A DNA stretch of 10,052 bases, from assembly GCA_004376785.1 (NCBI GenBank), contig SOIY01000116.1:1-10052 (forward strand), written 5' to 3'. The notes beneath the pieces are model-generated. The model was not told where the DNA came from and did no database searches. It saw only the letters and a program-made list of their open reading frames with translations. This DNA is from Candidatus Stahliibacteriota bacterium. GTDB lineage: Bacteria > Hydrothermota > Tepidihabitantia > SM23-42. The position numbers and the translations under genes were made by a program. Below are positions 6,313 to 10,052 of the stretch, one piece after another; positions within the stretch are counted from its first letter, which is position 1; every line of letters begins with the position of its first letter.

Positions 6313-7161
6313 TTATTTCAGTACATACCATATATCAAAGCCGATTTTCCATGAAAAGTTGCTACCGCCTATATTTATCATTTCAAGTGGATAGAGGAAC
6401 TTTGGTCTGATTTTCAGACCTGGGATAGGGGAATAAACAAGACCAGGGGTGAGGGTCAAACGTCGTTTTTGGGTGTTATCGATTTCATTACCGGCATCAT
6501 CTTTGTTCTTAAAGGTTTCAACAAGAATGAAGGATAAAAATACCTTTAGCTGCTTACTGAACATATATTCTGGTTTGAAAAGAACTTCAACATTGTCACC
6601 GACATCAATATCGCCTGCAGCAGTTTCTTTCTTCATGTTGTACCAGTATCCAAGTCTGAAGTGCATAAGGATATTGCTGAATTTTTGAAAATAAATCGCA
6701 CCGGCACCAATGTCCAGCGTTCGATCATCAAGGGTAGGGCTGTCGTCTTCACTTGAAGTAGGTAGCCGTACAGCAGCAACCCCTGTGATAAATGGTTTCC
6801 CTTTTCCACCAAGGAAATTATACCTGGTCTTAAGCCAAAGGTCCTGTAAACCAAATGAGCTTAGTGTATCCTTGTCCTTCTTCAATACCGGCACATGGGC
6901 CATGATCTCCCAATTTTTGATCGGTGCATAACCGAGCATGAAGTGTGCACCCATGACTGTAGTTTGATTGGCATCAGGGATATCTGTCCACTCTTCATCT
7001 GTCCAGTTATACAATTTATTCACAACGTGATAGAAGAGATTCATCTGGATAATAGGTTTACCTGCTGGGATTGTCTTTGCACTGCGCCAGATTAATGGCC
7101 CAGCATGACTCATACTTGCTATCAGAGAGATAGCAAAGATAAGGCAGATTATTCTTTTCAT
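6313..7161 (-). CDS. Outer-membrane beta-barrel protein (MetA/phenol-degradation-like transporter class)
   Basis: 282-aa exported protein with a signal peptide (residues 1-20, MKRIICLIFAISLIASMSHA, cleavage before G21). The rest alternates short amphipathic strands with turns rich in D, G and N, as in outer-membrane barrels. Strand-like stretches include TTVMGAHFMLGYAPIKNWEIM, GLQDLWLKTRYNF, LDIGAGAIYF, ILMHFRLGYWYNM and SWKIGFDIWYVLK at the C-terminus. The overall look fits the MetA-pathway-of-phenol-degradation/COG4313 putative transporter group, but this is a similarity of pattern and no specific substrate is implied. The ATG at 7161 has AAGGAGGT 4 bases upstream. The leader carries an 8-bp palindrome identical to the one before the ABC binding-protein gene, so the barrel may pass the same substrate across the outer membrane. 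It is followed by a strong hairpin. Confidence 0.7.
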   Translation of the reverse strand: MKRIICLIFAISLIASMSHAGPLIWRSAKTIPAGKPIIQMNLFYHVVNKLYNWTDEEWTDIPDANQTTVMGAHFMLGYAPIKNWEIMAHVPVLKKDKDTLSSFGLQDLWLKTRYNFLGGKGKPFITGVAAVRLPTSSEDDSPTLDDRTLDIGAGAIYFQKFSNILMHFRLGYWYNMKKETAAGDIDVGDNVEVLFKPEYMFSKQLKVFLSFILVETFKNKDDAGNEIDNTQKRRLTLTPGLVYSPIPGLKIRPKFLYPLEMINIGGSNFSWKIGFDIWYVLK

Positions 7162-7165
7162 ATTA

Positions 7166-7191
7166 CCTCCTTACTCTTTCTATGAAAGAGT
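7166..7191 (-). promoter_or_regulatory. Leader palindrome plus Shine-Dalgarno, copy 1
   Basis: ACTCTTTC (7173-7180), TAT, GAAAGAGT (7184-7191) form a perfect 8-bp palindrome directly upstream of AAGGAGG. Bases 7166-7189 are identical to 10029-10052 before the binding-protein gene, and both sit 4 bases from the ATG. It could be a DNA operator lying just after the transcription start, or a 5' hairpin acting on mRNA stability or ribosome access. Confidence 0.75.
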
Positions 7192-7202
7192 CGATTACAG
7201 CG

Positions 7203-7230
7203 ATTATATTTTGACTATGTTGATATTGAA
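7203..7230 (-). promoter_or_regulatory. Probable promoter of the beta-barrel gene
   Basis: Minus-strand TATAAT (7203-7208) with TTCAAT (7225-7230) 16 bp upstream. The -10 is consensus and the -35 is weak. Transcription would begin near 7196, putting the palindrome at about +5 to +23 and giving a leader of about 35 bases. A weak -35 with a palindrome just after +1 fits a regulated promoter. No terminator is seen between it and the ABC operon upstream, so read-through from that operon is also possible. Confidence 0.55.
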
Positions 7231-7303
7231 TATTTTGTTCCGCCCTGTCGTGTGGTGTAGAAATTCACGTTCCCATGGAACAGTATCTCATTGAATTTGG
7301 GGA

Positions 7304-8083
7304 CTATAAAGCACCTCCTTGGTTGTTTGCTGTCAGGATTTTTTCTAAGATTTCTCTTACCCTGATGTGGAGTGCTAAAAATTCCTTTGAGCGCCGCTCT
7401 CTTGGTCTTGGAAGATTGATCTTAAACTCTTGTTCAATACGTCCTGGTCGATCCCTCATTACAAGAATACGACTTGCCAGGAAAACGGCTTCATCAATAT
7501 TATGTGTTACGAAGACCACTGTCTTCTGCTCCTGCTGCCAGATACTAAGAAGTTCTTCTTGAAGACGGTGTCGGGTTCTTTCATCAAGCGCCCCAAAGGG
7601 TTCATCGAGTAGTAGTAATCTTGGGTTGTAGCAGAGTGCCCGGGCAATTGCTATTCTCTGCTGCATGCCTCCGGAGATTTCATAAGGGAATGCCTTTTCA
7701 AAGCCATTAAGGCCAACAAGATCTATGAACTTCTTGGCTTCTTTATAACGAGGTTTTTTTGGGATCTTCTTCATTTCGAGACTGAAACACACATTATCGA
7801 TCACATTACGCCATGGAAAGAGCGAATACTGCTGGAAGACAAGAGTCGTTTCACGGTTCAGACCTTGAATAGTTGTATCGGCAAGCATGATGTCACCTGA
7901 AGTCGGTTGCTCAAGACCAGCGATGAGCCGAAGAAGTGTTGTTTTACCACAACCAGTAGGTCCAACAATACAGAGAAATTCACCATCTCGGCAATCAAAA
8001 GACATCTTAGAAAGAGCGATCACTTCTTCTTTTCGTTCACCAAGATAGGTTTTTTCTACATTACTGACCCTGAGGAATGACAT
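7304..8083 (-). CDS. ABC importer ATPase, NitT/TauT (SsuB/TauB-like) family
   Basis: 259-aa cytoplasmic ATPase that powers the importer made with the two genes upstream. Numbered from the chosen start: Walker A GPTGCGKT (41-48), Q-loop Gln84 in VFQQYSLFPW, signature SGGMQQR (137-143), Walker B LLLLDE (156-161), D-loop GALD, and switch His194 in FVTHNIDEA. The sequence is of the nitrate/sulfonate/taurine class. Start: the ATG at 8083 lies 6 bases after AAGGA and overlaps the permease stop (TGATG); an ATG at 8086 has a tight 3-base gap, and one at 8104 lies deeper in the permease gene with no ribosome site. The overlap implies translational coupling. The substrate is not predictable from the ATPase. 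The 142 bases after it hold a small GTTCC/GGAAC hairpin and the next promoter, but no clear terminator. Confidence 0.93.
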   Translation of the reverse strand: MSFLRVSNVEKTYLGERKEEVIALSKMSFDCRDGEFLCIVGPTGCGKTTLLRLIAGLEQPTSGDIMLADTTIQGLNRETTLVFQQYSLFPWRNVIDNVCFSLEMKKIPKKPRYKEAKKFIDLVGLNGFEKAFPYEISGGMQQRIAIARALCYNPRLLLLDEPFGALDERTRHRLQEELLSIWQQEQKTVVFVTHNIDEAVFLASRILVMRDRPGRIEQEFKINLPRPRERRSKEFLALHIRVREILEKILTANNQGGAL

Positions 8084-8901
8084 CATCGTTCCTTTGCCTG
8101 CCATACTGATGTTCGGTCGGCAATTACTTTCACCCCATAACTCAGGAGGGCACCAACTGCGCCGATCAAAATCATGCTGGCAATTAAGATATCCATTTCT
8201 GCAAGTTCATAGGAAAACATGATAAGATATCCAATACCAGCATCACTTCCAGGCAGCATTTCAGCAGCAATGATTACCATCCATGAAATGCCGAGACCTA
8301 CTCTTAAGCCAGTAAGTATTGCAGGTAATGATGATGGGAATATTACCTTTCTGAACATTCTATTCTGATCCGCGCCGAGAAGTAATGCGGATTCAATGTA
8401 GAGGTGTTTTACAGATTTAACACCGTGGACAGTATTCAAAAAAATCGGGAAAAATCCGCCATAGAAAATAACAAAGAGCATACCCAGTTGTATATGACCG
8501 AAGATCGTTGTGGTGTATCGAAAACCGAAAACCTCAGCAATTGTATAGGTCTTAAATATAGCCATGGCAAATGGAATCCAGGCAATGGGGCATAAAGGTC
8601 TTAAAATTTCGATGATAGGACTGAATATTTTATGAAAAAGGAGGTATTTACCAACTAAAAGACCCAAAGGAATTCCAATAATGGCTGCTAATATAAATCC
8701 GAGAATGACCCTTGAGGCGCTTATTGTAATATGATGGATAAAGCTTCCTGTGTTGAGAAGGTCGGTAAATGGATGTACCAGATGGCTGATTACATCACCG
8801 ACTCTCGGTAAAAGCGAAGGGTTATTTGCCTGTATGGCAAAAAATTCCCATACACCGATAATAATGATTGGAATTACAAGACCGAGCAAGATGGATCTCA
8901 A
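8083..8901 (-). CDS. ABC importer permease, NitT/TauT (SsuC/TauC-like) family
   Basis: 272-aa inner-membrane permease with about six hydrophobic segments (near residues 5-22, 64-84, 103-116, 138-156, 198-215, 237-256). The cytoplasmic EAA loop that docks the ATPase is at about 170-193 (ESALLLGADQNRMF then FPSSLP), with the conserved G and the final LP. Length is normal for SsuC/TauC. The start is TTG at 8901, only 4 bases after the binding-protein stop; no ATG or GTG is available near it and the ribosome site is weak, so translation is likely coupled to the upstream gene. Its stop overlaps the ATPase start. Confidence 0.92.
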   Translation of the reverse strand: MRSILLGLVIPIIIIGVWEFFAIQANNPSLLPRVGDVISHLVHPFTDLLNTGSFIHHITISASRVILGFILAAIIGIPLGLLVGKYLLFHKIFSPIIEILRPLCPIAWIPFAMAIFKTYTIAEVFGFRYTTTIFGHIQLGMLFVIFYGGFFPIFLNTVHGVKSVKHLYIESALLLGADQNRMFRKVIFPSSLPAILTGLRVGLGISWMVIIAAEMLPGSDAGIGYLIMFSYELAEMDILIASMILIGAVGALLSYGVKVIADRTSVWQAKER

Positions 8902-8905
8902 GATT

Positions 8906-10024
8906 TTAATACCATTTCTCCAGTTTTAGTTCTTCGGCGGCTTTTTTAAGGGCACTGAAGTCATACAGGATATCTTCGACCTCTTCATCTTTTTTGTCTT
9001 TTAACTTGTCATTCAATTTATCCAGGCCGTTCATCTCGTCAATCCAGACTTGCATTGTTTTTTTCCAGTAATCAGTAGGATTTGTTATGTATCCGGATGT
9101 TGGTATTGATTTTTCTTCTACTTCAATAGAGGTTCCAATCCATTTGGATGCGTCCTCAATAGCTACTTCTGGATCTTCATTCATATAGTTTGTAGCGAGA
9201 ATGATCAACTTAAGAAATTCTTTGATCACTTCTTTTTTCTCGATCATTGCCTGATCAGTAGCGCCAATACAACAACATGGATGGTCTTTCCAGATGCCGG
9301 GCGGCAGTTCATTAAGATCAGCCACACATTTACCTACCCCTTTGGTTTCAGCAATTGCACACCAGGGATTATTCGATACATAACCGTCAATGATATTGTT
9401 CTGAAGTCCGGGGACTAAGTTCTTCTCGCCTTTCATGTGAACCATGAAAATGTCTTTTGTTCTATCAGATTTATCACTTGTGTAGGTTAGTCCTTCTTCG
9501 ACAAGCGCTCTTTCAAAGATTAATTTAGCAATAGCAACCGGGTTTTTGAATCCGATTCTAATTGGTGTTTTCTTTTTCTTTGCCCAGACAACAAACTCTT
9601 CCCATGATTTTACAGGATTGTCTGGTTGAAGAACAAGCATATCTCCTTTTGTATGTAGTGGTGCAATTATCTTCATGGGCGAGCCTTTGTCAGTGAAAAA
9701 AGCCACAGCAGCAACACCGCCAAACCCAACCTCAAAATGTCCCTGGGACATAAGGGTCGGCATCTTTGATCCACCACCACACAGGTATAGTTCTACATCA
9801 GCGATTTTTTTGTCTCCTTTCATCAATTCATAATGTTTCTTTGCTTCAGCCTCTTTCAAGTATACATTGCAGTCTTCTTTTGTCCTTTCGTGTTCAAGGC
9901 AAGCAACATAGAGCGCAGTTTGGTGGTCATGTCCAACAAAGCCTACTTTAAGCACCTGTATTTCCCGTTCTCCACAGGAGATGAGCATTATTAAAATAAT
10001 GCCCAGGCAAAATAGTTTTTTCAT
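8906..10024 (-). CDS. ABC importer substrate-binding lipoprotein, NMT1/SsuA-like, with Cys-rich motif
   Basis: 372-aa periplasmic receptor for the permease-ATPase pair, tethered by lipid: signal MKKLFCLGIILIMLISC with the lipobox Cys at residue 17. It belongs to the nitrate/sulfonate/taurine/thiamine-precursor (NMT1/SsuA) class, as judged by the ABC context and by GHFEVGFGGVAAVAFF (95-110) and the later NNIIDGYVSNNP region. Unusual points are HPCCC at residues 248-252, further Cys at 42, 52, 82, 222 and 233, and a charged insert at about 45-75. The C-terminus is long and charged (KLNDKLKDKKDEEVED), probably helical. The ATG at 10024 has AAGGAGG upstream and the same palindromic leader as the beta-barrel gene. 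It is the first gene of the operon. The substrate is unknown; a thiol-reactive or metal-linked ligand is only a guess. Confidence 0.85.
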   Translation of the reverse strand: MKKLFCLGIILIMLISCGEREIQVLKVGFVGHDHQTALYVACLEHERTKEDCNVYLKEAEAKKHYELMKGDKKIADVELYLCGGGSKMPTLMSQGHFEVGFGGVAAVAFFTDKGSPMKIIAPLHTKGDMLVLQPDNPVKSWEEFVVWAKKKKTPIRIGFKNPVAIAKLIFERALVEEGLTYTSDKSDRTKDIFMVHMKGEKNLVPGLQNNIIDGYVSNNPWCAIAETKGVGKCVADLNELPPGIWKDHPCCCIGATDQAMIEKKEVIKEFLKLIILATNYMNEDPEVAIEDASKWIGTSIEVEEKSIPTSGYITNPTDYWKKTMQVWIDEMNGLDKLNDKLKDKKDEEVEDILYDFSALKKAAEELKLEKWY

Positions 10025-10028
10025 TATT

Positions 10029-10052
10029 CCTCCTTACTCTTTCTATGAAAGA
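10029..10052 (-). promoter_or_regulatory. Leader palindrome plus Shine-Dalgarno, copy 2 (cut by window end)
   Basis: Identical over 24 bases to 7166-7189, including AAGGAGG and ACTCTTTC-TAT-GAAAGA; the last two bases of the palindrome and the promoter lie outside the window. Its distance to the ATG equals that of copy 1. It sits before the first gene of the ABC operon. Confidence 0.75.

Noticed and set aside
7269..7281. Terminator of the ABC operon
   Set aside because: GTTCC-CAT-GGAAC is only a 5-bp stem with no U-tract on the minus strand; too weak to call.
8087..8104. Upstream ATG (8104) for the ATPase
   Set aside because: It lies inside the permease gene without a ribosome site, while AAGGA precedes ATG 8083/8086 and the stop-start overlap is typical of coupled ABC genes.
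636..10024. Selenoprotein genes with in-frame UGA
   Set aside because: The protein genes begin and end at sensible family boundaries. The only UGA end, that of the permease, overlaps the next start and follows a full-length SsuC-like protein, so read-through is not supported.

Overview
The window looks like a piece of the chromosome of an AT-rich, outer-membrane-bearing bacterium. The evidence for an outer membrane is two predicted lipoproteins and a signal-peptide-bearing beta-barrel protein. Lineage cannot be fixed from sequence alone. The mix of SelA/SelB, a LoiP-like M48 lipoprotein, a four-helix-bundle gene set in short simple repeats and promoters that place the start codon at +1 resembles uncultured candidate-phylum genomes (WOR-3-like or other FCB-neighbourhood lineages), but this is an impression, not a test.

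Layout. (1) 1-88 is the 3' part of a selenocysteine tRNA (selC), cut at its 5' end by the window edge. (2) 96-613 is a small four-helix-bundle (23S-IVS/S23 type) gene flanked by inverted arrays of a 7-bp repeat. (3) 636-2678 holds a divergent pair, an M48 metalloprotease lipoprotein (-) and an alkaline-phosphatase-superfamily phosphodiesterase (+), served by back-to-back consensus promoters in a 75-bp gap. (4) 2679-2826 is a convergent junction filled by eight tandem 8-bp repeats and an imperfect hairpin made of ACGAAT-like units. (5) 2828-6234 is selA-selB on the minus strand, so with selC the window holds all the Sec decoding parts except selD. (6) 6262-6304 is a strong hairpin whose outer edge is also the -35 box of selA. 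(7) 6313-10024 holds an outer-membrane beta-barrel gene and, upstream of it, an SBP-permease-ATPase ABC importer operon of the NitT/TauT (SsuABC-like) class, all minus strand.

How the parts work together. selC, selA and selB charge and decode UGA as selenocysteine; no selenoprotein gene is seen here. The beta-barrel gene and the binding-protein gene share an identical 24-bp leader (8-bp palindrome plus Shine-Dalgarno) at exactly the same distance from the start codon. This suggests co-regulation and a trans-envelope uptake route: barrel, then lipoprotein receptor, then permease and ATPase. The substrate is unknown.

The most notable signals are (a) three promoters with identical geometry (TTGAnn, 16 bp, TATAAT, 5 bp, start codon), implying leaderless mRNAs for selA, the protease and the phosphodiesterase, while other genes have clear Shine-Dalgarno sites; (b) the shared leader palindrome; (c) the heptamer-flanked four-helix-bundle element directly behind selC; and (d) the octamer/ACGAAT repeat junction.
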